Program-made: the position numbers and the translations under genes
The notes under the pieces: generated by a model
Seen by the model: only the letters and a program-made list of their open reading frames with translations
Told to the model about the DNA's origin: nothing
Database searches by the model: none
Part shown: one piece after another, positions 38,011-49,175 of the stretch
Layout: every line of letters begins with the position of its first letter
How positions within the stretch are numbered: the first letter of the stretch is position 1
From: Rhodococcus sp. HNM0563
Lineage (GTDB): Bacteria; Actinomycetota; Actinomycetes; Mycobacteriales; Mycobacteriaceae
Reading direction: 5' to 3'
Assembly: GCF_012726195.1 (NCBI RefSeq)
Contig: NZ_JAASAF010000004.1
Location: 1 to 64,000, forward strand
Length of the DNA: 64,000 nt

Positions 38011-38445
38011 ATGTTTCGCACCATGATGAAGTCGAAGATCCACCGCGCAACGGTGACGCACGCCGACCTGCATTACGTCGGTTCGGTGACGGTCGACCAG
38101 GATCTGATGGACGCGGCGGATCTGCTCGAAGGTGAGCAGGTGTGCATCGTCGACATCGACAACGGCAACCGTCTCGAGACGTACGTCATCGCCGGCGAGC
38201 GTGGATCCGGTGTCATCGGGATCAACGGCGCTGCAGCGCATCTCGTGAATCCCGGCGACCTGGTCATTCTCATTGCCTACGGCGTGATGAACGAACAGGA
38301 ATGCAAGGATTACGCGCCGCGTGTCGTGTTCGTCGATGCGGAGAACCGCCAGGTCGAACTGGGCAGCGACCCCGCGCACGCACCCGAGGGGTCCGGTCTG
38401 ATCACCCCGCGGATGCTGTCGACTCTCGACGCATCGATGGTGTAG
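38011..38445 (+). CDS. panD: Aspartate 1-decarboxylase precursor
   Basis: Protein of 144 residues. The self-cleavage site is Gly24-Ser25 in HYVGSVTVD, where the new N-terminal serine becomes the pyruvoyl cofactor. Other motifs are [14 protein letters not shown] and [17 protein letters not shown]. It makes beta-alanine for panC. Its stop TAG is one base from the coaX start region (TAGTGGTG). Confidence 0.97.
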   Translation: MFRTMMKSKIHRATVTHADLHYVGSVTVDQDLMDAADLLEGEQVCIVDIDNGNRLETYVIAGERGSGVIGINGAAAHLVNPGDLVILIAYGVMNEQECKDYAPRVVFVDAENRQVELGSDPAHAPEGSGLITPRMLSTLDASMV

Positions 38446-38447
38446 TG

Positions 38448-39287
38448 GTGCTCCTGGCTGTCGATGTCCGGAATTCCGACATCGTTCTGGGCCTGTTCAC
38501 CGGCAGCGGTTCGCACGCAAAACTGCTGCGGGATTGGCGGATTCGTACCGATTCGCGGATGACCGCGGACGAACTCGCTTTCGCGTTCCGGGGATTGCTG
38601 GGTGATCACGTGGAGCAGATCACCGGTGTCGTTGCGCTGTCGACGGTCCCGTCGGTGTTGCGAGAGTTGAGGGTGATGCTCGCCCGGTACTGGGATCGGG
38701 TACCCCACGTGGTGGTCGAACCCGGTGTCCGTACGGGGGTTCCGCTGCTCGTCGACAATCCGAAGGAGGTCGGCGCCGACCGGATCGTCAACAGTCTTGC
38801 CGCCCATCATTTCTACGGCGGCCCCTGCATCGTCGTCGATTTCGGTACGTCGACCTGCGTCGACGTGGTGTCTGCGAAGGGCGAGTTCCTCGGTGGTTGC
38901 ATCGCGCCCGGGGTGGAGATCTCGATGGACGCACTTGCGTCGCAATCGGCGGCTTTGCGCATGGTCGAACTCGTGCGGCCGCGGGCGGTGCTCGGCAAGA
39001 ACACCGTCGAATGCATGCAATCAGGAGCGGTTTTCGGCTTTGCCGGCATGGTCGACGGGCTCGTCGGCCGAGTGTGCGCGGAGGTCCCCGGATTCGGCGG
39101 TGACGACGTCGTGGTGATCGCCACCGGCGACAGCGCCCCGCTGATCATGGAGGAATCGCGTCTGCTCGAGCATCACGAACCGGACTTGACCCTCGAAGGT
39201 CTGAGGTTGGTCTACGAGCGGAATCAGGAACGGCGTGCGTCGAGGCGGGGGGCCGCCGAGGCTTCCGCGCGCCGCAATTCTGTGTAA
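38448..39287 (+). CDS. coaX: Type III pantothenate kinase
   Basis: Protein of 279 residues. It begins with the phosphate loop [16 protein letters not shown] (the acidic D of DVRN is typical), then [27 protein letters not shown] and [13 protein letters not shown]. It phosphorylates pantothenate in CoA synthesis and does not respond to CoA. GTG 38448 was chosen so that the start matches relatives; an overlapping GTG at 38445 is an alternative. Two nucleotides after its stop a leader peptide begins. Confidence 0.95.
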   Translation: MLLAVDVRNSDIVLGLFTGSGSHAKLLRDWRIRTDSRMTADELAFAFRGLLGDHVEQITGVVALSTVPSVLRELRVMLARYWDRVPHVVVEPGVRTGVPLLVDNPKEVGADRIVNSLAAHHFYGGPCIVVDFGTSTCVDVVSAKGEFLGGCIAPGVEISMDALASQSAALRMVELVRPRAVLGKNTVECMQSGAVFGFAGMVDGLVGRVCAEVPGFGGDDVVVIATGDSAPLIMEESRLLEHHEPDLTLEGLRLVYERNQERRASRRGAAEASARRNSV

Positions 39288-39289
39288 GA

Positions 39290-39340
39290 ATGTCTCCCGT
39301 GATCCGCCGCATGTGTGCCCAGGAGTGTTGTCGAGGCTGA
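39290..39340 (+). CDS. Short Cys-containing leader peptide, 16 residues
   Basis: An ATG (39290) opens a 16-codon frame whose product ends MCAQECCRG, with three cysteines, one of them a Cys-Cys pair. It lies 2 nt after the coaX stop and 40 nt before a rhodanese-like gene. Cys-rich upstream frames of this kind act as cysteine-responsive attenuators in mycobacteria. Starts at GTG 39299 or ATG 39311 give shorter forms of the same peptide. Its reality depends on conservation, which was not checked. Confidence 0.55.
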   Translation: MSPVIRRMCAQECCRG

Positions 39341-39380
39341 CGTCCGCCTCGATCGATAACACCTTCCTGGGAGCTTTTTC

Positions 39381-39833
39381 ATGCGCGCTGCGCTTGTCTC
39401 GTCCTTCTCTTCATCGCCCTCCGTTCCGGTTGCGCTTCTGCCGCTTGCCGTCGAGCGAACCTATCCCACAGAACTGGCTGCCGCCGTTGCTCGCGGCGCA
39501 GTGATCGTCGATGTCCGCACCACGGCTCAGCGCGAGGCTCAGGGCACGCTGCCCGGCGCCCTCGCGATCTCCGAGGAGCTGGTCACGGCCCGACTCGACC
39601 CCGCGAATCCCGGTCGTCTGGCCGTCGCCGTCGACCTGGACGTCGAGTGGATCCTGGTATCCGCCGAGGGCGCCGATTCACACCGCCTCGTCGCGGGCCT
39701 GCAAGAGCGAGGCCTGCGTCGTGTCTCCCACATGGCGGGCGGCTACCACGCGATCCTGGAGGCCCGGATGGTTCAGGCCGTCACGCAGGCCCATCACATC
39801 CTCGCCGACGTGGAGCGCGTCACAGCGCACTGA
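39381..39833 (+). CDS. Rhodanese-like domain protein, active-site Cys absent
   Basis: Protein of 150 residues with a rhodanese fold: [23 protein letters not shown], then [20 protein letters not shown] where the catalytic loop would be, then [12 protein letters not shown]. In sulfurtransferases this loop begins with cysteine; here it reads SAEGADS, so sulfur transfer at that site is not expected. It may bind or sense sulfur species or act as a scaffold. GGGAG (39369-39373) precedes the ATG. The upstream Cys leader suggests cysteine control. Confidence 0.85.
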   Translation: MRAALVSSFSSSPSVPVALLPLAVERTYPTELAAAVARGAVIVDVRTTAQREAQGTLPGALAISEELVTARLDPANPGRLAVAVDLDVEWILVSAEGADSHRLVAGLQERGLRRVSHMAGGYHAILEARMVQAVTQAHHILADVERVTAH

Positions 39834-39874
39834 GGAACTGTGCGGCTGCGCCGTTGTGACGTGGCGCTCTCGGA

Positions 39875-39880
39875 TAGTCT
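39875..39880 (+). promoter_or_regulatory. -10 element of a leaderless lysS promoter
   Basis: TAGTCT (TANNNT) ends 8 nt before the GTG at 39889 and no Shine-Dalgarno sequence is present, so the transcript should begin at or next to the start codon. Confidence 0.6.
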
Positions 39881-39888
39881 GGTTACCC

Positions 39889-41400
39889 GTGAGTGATGCC
39901 AGCGTTCAGCAGCCCGACGATACCCCCGAACAGATCCGGGTCCGCCGCGACAAGCGCGAACGACTCCTGGCCGAAGGCAAGGATGCGTATCCCGTCGTCG
40001 TGCCGCGCACGCACACGCTCGCGGAGATTCGTGCCGAGTACCCCGATCTCGAACCGGACACAGCGACCGGTGTGCAGGTCGGTGTGGTCGGACGTGTGAT
40101 CTTCATGCGCAACACCGGCAAGCTGTGCTTCGCCACCCTGCAGGAAGGCGACGGAACCCAGCTGCAGGTGATGGTCAGTCTCGCCGCCGTGGGCGAGGAG
40201 TCCCTCGCCGAGTGGAAGTCGCTCGTCGATCTCGGTGACTTCGTGTTCGTGCACGGTGAGGTGATCAGCTCCAAGCGCGGTGAACTCAGCGTCATGGCCG
40301 ATTCGTGGTCGATGGCGTCGAAGGCTCTGCGACCGCTCCCTGTCGCGCACAAGGAGATGAACGAGGAATCCCGGGTTCGGCAGCGTTACGTCGACCTGAT
40401 CGTCCGCCCGGAGGCCCGCAAGAACGCCCGGATGCGCGTCGAGGTCGTGCGTGAGGTTCGAAACGCGCTCGAGCGCCGCGGATTTCTCGAGGTCGAGACG
40501 CCGATGCTCCAGACGCTGCACGGTGGTGCTGCCGCGCGCCCCTTCGTGACGCATTCGAATGCCCTCGACATCGACCTGTATCTGCGTATCGCGCCCGAGC
40601 TTTTTCTGAAGCGTTGTGTGGTCGGCGGCATCGACAAGGTCTTCGAAATCAACCGCAATTTCCGTAACGAGGGTGCCGACTCCACGCATTCACCGGAGTT
40701 CGCGATGCTCGAGACCTACGAGGCCTACGGTACGTACGACGATTCCGCGAAGATGATTCGTGAGATGATCCAGGAGGTCGCCTTCGCTGTGTTCGGCAGC
40801 CACGTCGTCACTCTGGCGGACGGCACCGAATACGACTTCGGCGGGGAATGGAAAGTCCTCGAGATGTACCCGTCGTTGTCGCAGGCGATCGGAACCGATG
40901 TCACACCCGACACCACGATCGCGGAATTGACCGATCTGGCAGGCAAAGTGGGGCTCGAAATTCCCGAAGGGAAGGGATGGGGGCACGGTAAGCTCGTGGA
41001 AGAGCTGTGGGAGCACATGTGCAGCGACCAGTTGAACGAGCCCACATTCGTCCGCAATTTCCCGGTCGAGACCTCGCCGCTCACCCGCGATCACCGCACT
41101 GTGCGCGGAGTCACGGAAAAATGGGACCTCTATGTGCGCGGTTTCGAGCTGGCCACCGGATATTCGGAACTCGTCGATCCCGTAATTCAGCGTGAGCGGT
41201 TCGTGGATCAGGCACGTCTCGCGGCCGAGGGCGATGACGAGGCAATGGCTCTCGACGAGGATTTCCTCGCCGCTATGGAACAGGGAATGCCGCCTACCAC
41301 CGGAACCGGGATGGGAATCGATCGGTTGCTGATGGCGCTGACCGGCCTGGGAATCAGGGAAACTATCCTCTTCCCCATTGTTCGCCCGACCACTCGCTGA
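39889..41400 (+). CDS. lysS: Lysyl-tRNA synthetase (class II)
   Basis: Protein of 503 residues. The N-terminal OB-fold anticodon-binding domain (about 55-165) includes [20 protein letters not shown]. The class II catalytic core follows, with motif 2 in [20 protein letters not shown] and motif 3 in [13 protein letters not shown]. It charges tRNALys. The GTG start appears leaderless. It matches the main mycobacterial LysS, which precedes lsr2 in the same order. Confidence 0.97.
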   Translation: MSDASVQQPDDTPEQIRVRRDKRERLLAEGKDAYPVVVPRTHTLAEIRAEYPDLEPDTATGVQVGVVGRVIFMRNTGKLCFATLQEGDGTQLQVMVSLAAVGEESLAEWKSLVDLGDFVFVHGEVISSKRGELSVMADSWSMASKALRPLPVAHKEMNEESRVRQRYVDLIVRPEARKNARMRVEVVREVRNALERRGFLEVETPMLQTLHGGAAARPFVTHSNALDIDLYLRIAPELFLKRCVVGGIDKVFEINRNFRNEGADSTHSPEFAMLETYEAYGTYDDSAKMIREMIQEVAFAVFGSHVVTLADGTEYDFGGEWKVLEMYPSLSQAIGTDVTPDTTIAELTDLAGKVGLEIPEGKGWGHGKLVEELWEHMCSDQLNEPTFVRNFPVETSPLTRDHRTVRGVTEKWDLYVRGFELATGYSELVDPVIQRERFVDQARLAAEGDDEAMALDEDFLAAMEQGMPPTTGTGMGIDRLLMALTGLGIRETILFPIVRPTTR

Positions 41401-41422
41401 ATAGGCCCGAAACCTTTCGGTA

Positions 41423-41450
41423 TAGACATGCGTTAATTGCGCGGTATTGT
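41423..41450 (+). promoter_or_regulatory. Promoter of lsr2
   Basis: TAGACA (41423-41428) and TATTGT (41445-41450) are separated by 16 bp, in a short A+T-richer stretch in front of lsr2. The 5' leader of about 48 nt includes a GGAGAGG ribosome site. A+T-rich promoters are typical of Lsr2 self-binding, but this was not tested. Confidence 0.5.
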
Positions 41451-41504
41451 GGTCTGGTCCCGTGGGGGGAAAGCGCATTTCTTGATGGAGAGGGTTTCCA
41501 GCAC

Positions 41505-41861
41505 ATGGCAAAGAAGGTCACCGTCACACTTATCGACGATGTCGACCAGGAATCGGCGGCAGACGAGTCGGTAGAGTTCGGACTCGACGGCGTGACCTAC
41601 GAGATCGATCTGTCGGAAGACAATGCGGCAGCGTTGCGGGAACAGTTGGAGTACTGGATTCAGCACGCCCGTAAGGTCGGCGGCCGTAAGCGCAGCAAAG
41701 CCGTACAAAGTGCACCGGCGGCGAGCAAGTCGTCGCGGGGAACAACGGATCGCGAGCAAACTGCTGCTATCCGTGAATGGGCGCGAAACAACGATCTCCA
41801 GGTCTCCGCACGTGGGCGGATCTCTGCCGACATTATCGAGCAGTACAACAACGCGCACTGA
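41505..41861 (+). CDS. lsr2: Lsr2 nucleoid-associated protein (H-NS-like)
   Basis: Protein of 118 residues. The N-terminal oligomerisation domain begins [18 protein letters not shown] and includes [17 protein letters not shown]; a linker follows, and the C-terminal DNA-binding domain has [19 protein letters not shown], with the AT-hook-like RGR. It silences A+T-rich and foreign DNA and bridges DNA. A strong hairpin terminator follows 19 nt after its stop. The gene order lysS-lsr2-clpC is conserved in mycobacteria; here a phospholipase D-like gene is inserted before clpC. Confidence 0.97.
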   Translation: MAKKVTVTLIDDVDQESAADESVEFGLDGVTYEIDLSEDNAAALREQLEYWIQHARKVGGRKRSKAVQSAPAASKSSRGTTDREQTAAIREWARNNDLQVSARGRISADIIEQYNNAH

Positions 41862-41880
41862 GTTTTTCGGCCCAGGCCGA

Positions 41881-41924
41881 ACAGCGCCGTCGGTGTCCGC
41901 TGCTGCGGACGCCGACGGCGCTGT
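41881..41924 (+). terminator. Terminator after lsr2
   Basis: Two 20-base arms (41881-41900 and 41905-41924, core GCGCCGTCGG/CCGACGGCGC) pair with only one G-U mismatch around a TGCT loop. No T-run follows. Confidence 0.88.
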
Positions 41925-41980
41925 CGCATTTCGTTCGCGTGCATTTGTCGCCGGTGTCTTCCGGCGTAACATCTCTGCTC

Positions 41981-43411
41981 ATGGCCGAACGTGTGCTGGT
42001 GCCGGGGGAAACATGCTGGAGGACGGAGCATGCCGATCGGCTCACCTTCATCGTCGAGGCGGCAGACTATTTTCGTCACGCGAAATCGGCGATGTTGCAG
42101 GCGCGTGAACGCATCATGTTGATCGGATGGGATTTCGATACCCGGATCAAGTTCGAACCGGGCGGTCGCACGCTGGACGGGCCGAACCGGCTCGGCGCAT
42201 TTCTGAAATGGCTCCCGAAGCAGAATCCCGACCTCGACATCCACCTCCTCAAATGGAACATCGGCGCACTCGCGGCGATCGGCAGGGGCATGACGCCGGT
42301 GTTCGTCCTCGACTGGCTCACCGACCCGCGCGTGCATTTCGAAATGGATGGCGCGCACCCGGTCGGTGCAGCCCATCACCAGAAGATCATCGTCATCGAC
42401 GACGCACTCGCATTCTGCGGTGGCATCGACATGACCGTCGACCGGTGGGACACCTCCGATCACCCCGACCGCAGTCGATATCGACGTGAACCGAACGGGC
42501 GACGCTACGGTCCCTGGCACGACGTCACTGCCGCGGTGGACGGCGCGGCCGCACGCGCACTCGGCGACCAGGCGCGTGCGCGATGGAAGTCGGCAACGGG
42601 GGTGGATCTCGACCCCGCCGGTCCTCGTGACGCATTTTGGCCTGACGGGCTCGCGCCTTCGGTCACCGACATCGACGTGTCGATCGCCAGAACTCTGCCC
42701 GAGTACGGCGACCGTGAGGACGTCCACGAGATCGAGGCGCTCTATCTCGCAGTGATCGCGAAGACCCGGAGCAGCCTGTACCTCGAAAGTCAGTATCTGG
42801 CGTCCCGCACCATCGCGGAAGCGCTCGCCGCGAGGCTGGGTGAGGACGATGGTCCCGAGATCGTGCTCGTGATACCCCGCAATGCGGAGGGTTGGCTCGA
42901 GCGGAAGGCGATGGACGGTGCCAGGCGTTCCCTGTTGCATCTGCTGTGGGCCGCCGACGTCCACGGCAGGTTTGAGGCCTACTACCCGGTGACCGAGGCC
43001 GGTAGGCCGATCTATGTGCACGCGAAGGTCGTCGTCATGGACGACATCCTGGTGCGGATCGGATCGTCGAACCTCAACAACCGGTCCATGGGCTTCGACA
43101 CCGAATGCGATCTTGCACTCGAAGCCGCTGGTGCGGGCGATCCGGTCTCTCGCGCGGCGGCAGACCTGCGCAGCAGGCTTCTCTGCGAGCACCTCGATGT
43201 CGATGCGCAGACCTGGGACCGGGCCGTCGAGGAAGAGGGGTCGTTGCTCGCGGCGATCGAGCGCCTGCGGGGTTCGGGCCGTTCCCTGCGTCCGTTCGGA
43301 CCGGGTACGGTTGGACAGGAGGGCAGTCCCCTCGCGGAGAACGCGCTCATGGATCCGGAGCGGGCACCGAAGAGTGCAGGTCGGCGGATCCGACAGGTTC
43401 TCACTCGCTGA
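41981..43411 (+). CDS. Phospholipase D-like family protein
   Basis: Protein of 476 residues with two HKD motifs: HHQKIIVIDD (His133, Lys135, Asp140) and VHAKVVVMDD, each followed by a conserved glycine/serine context (FCGGIDM; IGSSNLNNRSMG). There is no signal peptide. It could hydrolyse or transfer phosphatidyl groups or act on another phosphodiester; the cardiolipin synthases share this motif pair but usually have N-terminal membrane helices, absent here. The ATG has no ribosome site, and TAACAT (41967-41972) lies 8 nt upstream, so a leaderless mRNA is likely. It sits between lsr2 and clpC. Confidence 0.92.
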   Translation: MAERVLVPGETCWRTEHADRLTFIVEAADYFRHAKSAMLQARERIMLIGWDFDTRIKFEPGGRTLDGPNRLGAFLKWLPKQNPDLDIHLLKWNIGALAAIGRGMTPVFVLDWLTDPRVHFEMDGAHPVGAAHHQKIIVIDDALAFCGGIDMTVDRWDTSDHPDRSRYRREPNGRRYGPWHDVTAAVDGAAARALGDQARARWKSATGVDLDPAGPRDAFWPDGLAPSVTDIDVSIARTLPEYGDREDVHEIEALYLAVIAKTRSSLYLESQYLASRTIAEALAARLGEDDGPEIVLVIPRNAEGWLERKAMDGARRSLLHLLWAADVHGRFEAYYPVTEAGRPIYVHAKVVVMDDILVRIGSSNLNNRSMGFDTECDLALEAAGAGDPVSRAAADLRSRLLCEHLDVDAQTWDRAVEEEGSLLAAIERLRGSGRSLRPFGPGTVGQEGSPLAENALMDPERAPKSAGRRIRQVLTR

Positions 43412-43417
43412 CCGTCT

Positions 43418-43434
43418 GTTCGCTTCTGGCGTAC
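43418..43434. promoter_or_regulatory. ClgR-like box upstream of clpC
   Basis: GTTCGCTTCTGGCGTAC fits the published actinobacterial ClgR consensus (CGC and GCG half-sites with W-rich flanks) at all but one specified position. ClgR activates clp protease genes, and this site is about 240 bp before the clpC start. Interpretation rests on recall of the consensus. Confidence 0.6.
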
Positions 43435-43671
43435 AGGTTGCGGAAACGTATGCGTCACGTGCAGCGTTACCTCTTGTAGTCGTGTTTTCCGCTACCACCT
43501 TCCGGGGTGGAGGGGAAGCGGGTGGAATTCACGCCAACTAGAGTGTCGAGTGGGATCGTGGAACCTTCGCTGGTTCGATGTGAACGACTCGAGTGCCGGA
43601 GCGAAGAGCGGCTGCCGGGGTCCGGGACAACCTCGTACCGGATCCGTCGGCCGAGAGTGTGAGGGAGTGCG

Positions 43672-46215
<2,544 letters not shown>

Positions 46216-46227
46216 CAACGCGCGTAG

Positions 46228-46271
46228 ACGCCGAGGGGCGGCACTCCGGATGGAGTGCCGCCCCTCGGCGT
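46228..46271 (+). terminator. Terminator after clpC
   Basis: Two perfectly complementary 20-base arms (46228-46247 and 46252-46271, core GAGGGGCGGCAC/GTGCCGCCCCTC) close a GGAT loop directly after clpC. It also faces the opposing gene and may act both ways. Confidence 0.9.
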
Positions 46272-46300
46272 TGCAGATTGCTGGGCAGCTGGTTCAGGCG

Positions 46301-46894
46301 TCAGTTCTTCCACGTGGCGGTCGGTCGTCCGGACCAGTTGGCGAGGCGTTCGGTGGCTCCCGCGGCAGGAGTGGGTTCCACCACCGGTCCGAATGGGACA
46401 GGCCCTCCCCGCGGGGTCTCGGGGAGTGCACGCTGCATGATGCCGAGTGCTGCGTCGGCCAGGGCCGGGTCGGCCTCCGCCGGTTGACCTGTTGCTGCCG
46501 CCAGGTCCCAACCGTGCACGAGTGCTTCGTTGAGCGCGATGAGGACCGCGGCGCGCCCGGGAAAGGTGCCCCAGGGAGCGCTGACTTCCGTGTCGAGCAT
46601 CGCGTCGTCGTTCCACACCTCCCAGTAGCGGTCGGCGCTCGTGCGCAGCGCGGAGACCCATCTGTCATCCGGTTCGGTGACGACTTCGGGCACGGTCGCA
46701 GGGTCGCCGCATGCTCCGATGAGACGACCTTTCTCGACGGTGGAGACGAGATGCCCGATGAGCGAACGCACGTCGAATTCAGGGCACGGGGTGGGGTCGG
46801 TGAACTGGGCGGGCCGGACTCCGTCGATGAGTCCGGCCACCCAGTCGAGGGCGTCACGGAACAGGGGGCGCGGGTCTGTCTGCGTCGTTGTCAT
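46301..46894 (-). CDS. TIGR03086 / mycothiol-dependent maleylpyruvate isomerase-like metal-binding protein
   Basis: Protein of 197 residues of the DinB/MDMPI fold. The conserved LTDPTPCPEFDVRSLIGHL-type segment appears here as FTDPTPCPEFDVRSLIGHLV, with the metal-binding histidine, and LIALNEALVHGWDLAAATGQ supplies later ligands. Family members are thiol- or metal-dependent enzymes of actinobacteria, some using mycothiol. ATG 46894 was chosen; a start at 46924 would add ten residues not seen in relatives. Substrate unknown. It lies 65 nt after the amidohydrolase stop on the same strand. Confidence 0.85.
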   Translation of the reverse strand: MTTTQTDPRPLFRDALDWVAGLIDGVRPAQFTDPTPCPEFDVRSLIGHLVSTVEKGRLIGACGDPATVPEVVTEPDDRWVSALRTSADRYWEVWNDDAMLDTEVSAPWGTFPGRAAVLIALNEALVHGWDLAAATGQPAEADPALADAALGIMQRALPETPRGGPVPFGPVVEPTPAAGATERLANWSGRPTATWKN

Positions 46895-46959
46895 GACACC
46901 CAGCATGGGCCCGAAACACGTCACCCTCTGTCATGTATTCCGGACCGATTCCGAGGAGA

Positions 46960-48231
46960 TCATCCCGCGGTCACGGAATCCTTGTGTTTGGCTTCGTAGA
47001 GCTTCGCCCACTCGGCGCGGGACCGGATCGAGGTGTCGACGTCGGTCGCCGTGGCCCGCAACGCTCCGACGGTCGCGTCCTCGCGCTTGATCTTCGCGAA
47101 CGGGTCCCAGTTGAAGAAACGGCAGGAGTTCTGCCAGGTGATCTTGTCGATCTCGGCGTCGGTCGCTCCCGCGGCCTCCAGCTCGCCGAGTACCTTCTCC
47201 GGCGCATCGGGCCAGAAGCAATCGGAGTGGGGGTAGTCGCACTCCCACGCGATGATGTCGATGCCGATTTCGTGACGCAGCTTGAGTGCGGTGGGGTCGG
47301 TGACGTAGCAGGCGAGCGAGTGCTCCTTGAAGACCTCGCTGGGAAGTTTGCCGCCGAAGTCGCGACGGAGCCAGCGTTGATTGGTGTAGTGCCGGTCGCA
47401 GCGGTCGAGGAAGAAGGGTATCCAGCCGATGCCGCCTTCGGAGAAGGCGAACTTGAGGTCCGGGTAGGAACGCATGGCCGGGCCCCACAGGAGATCCTGC
47501 GCCGCGATGGCGGAGATCTGGGTGGCGAGCACGATCAGGTTGTCGATGGGCGCATCCTTCGCCATCGAGATCGCGCCGAACCCCGAACCGATATGCAGGC
47601 ACATCACGACGCCCTCGTCGGACAGGGTCTGGAACACCGGGCCCCAGTAGTCGATGTCGTGGTAGCTGGGAAGTCCCTCGAGGTGGGGGAGTTCGGGCAT
47701 GGTTACGGCGCGACAGCCCTTGGCTGCGACGCGTCGGATCTCGTCGCACATCGCAGGCACGTTCCACGTGGGCAGGAGGGCGAGCGGCAGGAACCGATCG
47801 GGGTAGGCACCGCACCATTCGTCGATGTGCCAGTCGTTGTAGGCCTGCACCATCACGACGGTCACCTCGGCCTGGTGCTGGTTCAGGTGGCGTGCAGAGA
47901 AACCGGTGAACGTGGGAAAGCACATGGAACCGACGATGCCGTTGCGGTCCATGTCGCGTACGCGCTCGTGGATGTCGTACACGCCGGGGCGCATCTCGGC
48001 GAACCGCGCGGGATCGCGACCCCATTCTTCTGCGGGCCACGAGACCACCGCGTTGAGTCCGCTGACCCCGGTCGGTTTTCCCTGGTAGACCCACTGGTCG
48101 ACACCTTGCTCGGTGACGATGACCTTGGGTGCTTCGTCCCGGTACTTGGCCGGAACGTGGCGGGCGAACATGTCGGGTGGTTCGACCACGTGGTCATCGA
48201 TGCTCACGAGAATCATGTCGTCGAGTTGCAT
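46960..48231 (-). CDS. Amidohydrolase 2 family protein
   Basis: Protein of 423 residues. The N-terminal metal-binding region is ILVSIDDHVVEPPDMF, the lower barrel holds MCLHIGSGFGAIS and FAFSEGGIGWIPFFLDR, and WECDYPHSD gives the C-terminal aspartate. This is the pattern of ACMSD-related amidohydrolases that act on decarboxylations or ring compounds in degradation pathways. ATG 48231 was chosen because AGGAG lies 5 nt upstream; the in-frame GTG two codons earlier overlaps it. It diverges from the AraC gene by 59 bp, so that regulator probably controls it. Confidence 0.92.
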   Translation of the reverse strand: MQLDDMILVSIDDHVVEPPDMFARHVPAKYRDEAPKVIVTEQGVDQWVYQGKPTGVSGLNAVVSWPAEEWGRDPARFAEMRPGVYDIHERVRDMDRNGIVGSMCFPTFTGFSARHLNQHQAEVTVVMVQAYNDWHIDEWCGAYPDRFLPLALLPTWNVPAMCDEIRRVAAKGCRAVTMPELPHLEGLPSYHDIDYWGPVFQTLSDEGVVMCLHIGSGFGAISMAKDAPIDNLIVLATQISAIAAQDLLWGPAMRSYPDLKFAFSEGGIGWIPFFLDRCDRHYTNQRWLRRDFGGKLPSEVFKEHSLACYVTDPTALKLRHEIGIDIIAWECDYPHSDCFWPDAPEKVLGELEAAGATDAEIDKITWQNSCRFFNWDPFAKIKREDATVGALRATATDVDTSIRSRAEWAKLYEAKHKDSVTAG

Positions 48232-48290
48232 ATTCACTCCTGGGTGCTGCTCATCACATAGGGGTTACTCCTGTTGTACCGTTCATAGGC

Positions 48291-49121
48291 ATGACCGTCT
48301 CTACGCAATCGGCCATGCATCGTGCAGGATCGGACAACCTCAAGAGTCTGCGTCGCAGTGCGGCGATAACCGCCGGAAGTTACCTCTACGAGGGCGGGAG
48401 CCTCGTGACGGACTGGCACAGCCACGATATGCACCAGATCGAGTACGCCGTCGGTGGCGTGGTCGAAGTGGAGACCGCGACCACCCACTACCTGCTGCCA
48501 CCTCAGCAGGCGGTGTGGATACCGGCGGGACTGCGCCACCAGGCGACCATGAGCCCCAGGGTCCGCTCGATCGCCGTGATGTTCGATCCGGAACTGGTGC
48601 GATTCCACGGTGAACGCGCCGCTGTCCTCGACGTCTCGCCGCTCATCCGGGAGATGATCATCTACGCGCAGCGATGGCCCGTCGGCAGATTGTCCGACGA
48701 CACCGCGGCAGAGCGCTTCTTCGCGACCCTGGGCGGTCTCGTCCTCGACGCGATCGACTCCGACGAAGCGCTCCTCAGCCTTCCGATGTCGGATCATCCC
48801 GTCGTGCACGAGGCAATGGCGTTCACGAAGGCGAATCTCCACGACGTCACCATCGGCGAGGTCGGCCGCGCGGTGTCGGTATCGGATCGCACCTTGCGCC
48901 GGTTGTTCGACGAGCACGTGGGGATGTCGTGGCGCACCTATCTGCTCCAGGCCCGGATGTTGCGCGCGATGGCGCTCCTCGCCTCGCCCGAGCAATCGGT
49001 GCAGGAAACCGCCCGCGCCGTCGGGTTCGACAACGGAAGCTCGTTCGCTCGGGCATTCAGCGACTTCTGCGGACAGTCCCCGTCGTCGTACCGGCACCGC
49101 AGCGCAATCGAACGGTCCTGA
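48291..49121 (+). CDS. AraC family transcriptional regulator
   Basis: Protein of 276 residues with an N-terminal cupin-like sensory domain (DWHSHDMHQIEYAVGGVVEVETATTHYLLPPQQAVWIPAG) and a C-terminal pair of helix-turn-helix motifs (VTIGEVGRAVSVSDRTLRRLF; SVQETARAVGFDNGSSFARAF, SDFCGQSPSSYR). The cupin part with HxH suggests a small-molecule or metal ligand. The ATG at 48291 has no clear ribosome site. It diverges from the amidohydrolase gene and likely senses its substrate. Confidence 0.94.
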   Translation: MTVSTQSAMHRAGSDNLKSLRRSAAITAGSYLYEGGSLVTDWHSHDMHQIEYAVGGVVEVETATTHYLLPPQQAVWIPAGLRHQATMSPRVRSIAVMFDPELVRFHGERAAVLDVSPLIREMIIYAQRWPVGRLSDDTAAERFFATLGGLVLDAIDSDEALLSLPMSDHPVVHEAMAFTKANLHDVTIGEVGRAVSVSDRTLRRLFDEHVGMSWRTYLLQARMLRAMALLASPEQSVQETARAVGFDNGSSFARAFSDFCGQSPSSYRHRSAIERS

Positions 49122-49137
49122 CCTAGAGAAGCAATCA

Positions 49138-49152
49138 CGACACTTCGTGTCG
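49138..49152. promoter_or_regulatory. Inverted repeat before the WYL regulator
   Basis: CGACAC and GTGTCG flank TTC, a 15-bp inverted repeat 23 bp before the WYL gene start and 16 bp after the AraC stop. It could be an operator for the WYL protein or a short terminator; the site is not decisive. Confidence 0.4.
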
Positions 49153-49175
49153 GGTTTCGGTGCCATGATTCGGTG

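Noticed and set aside
49138-49152. CGACAC...GTGTCG as a firm intrinsic terminator
   Set aside because: The stem is only 6 bp with a 3-nt loop and no T-run; kept only as a possible operator.
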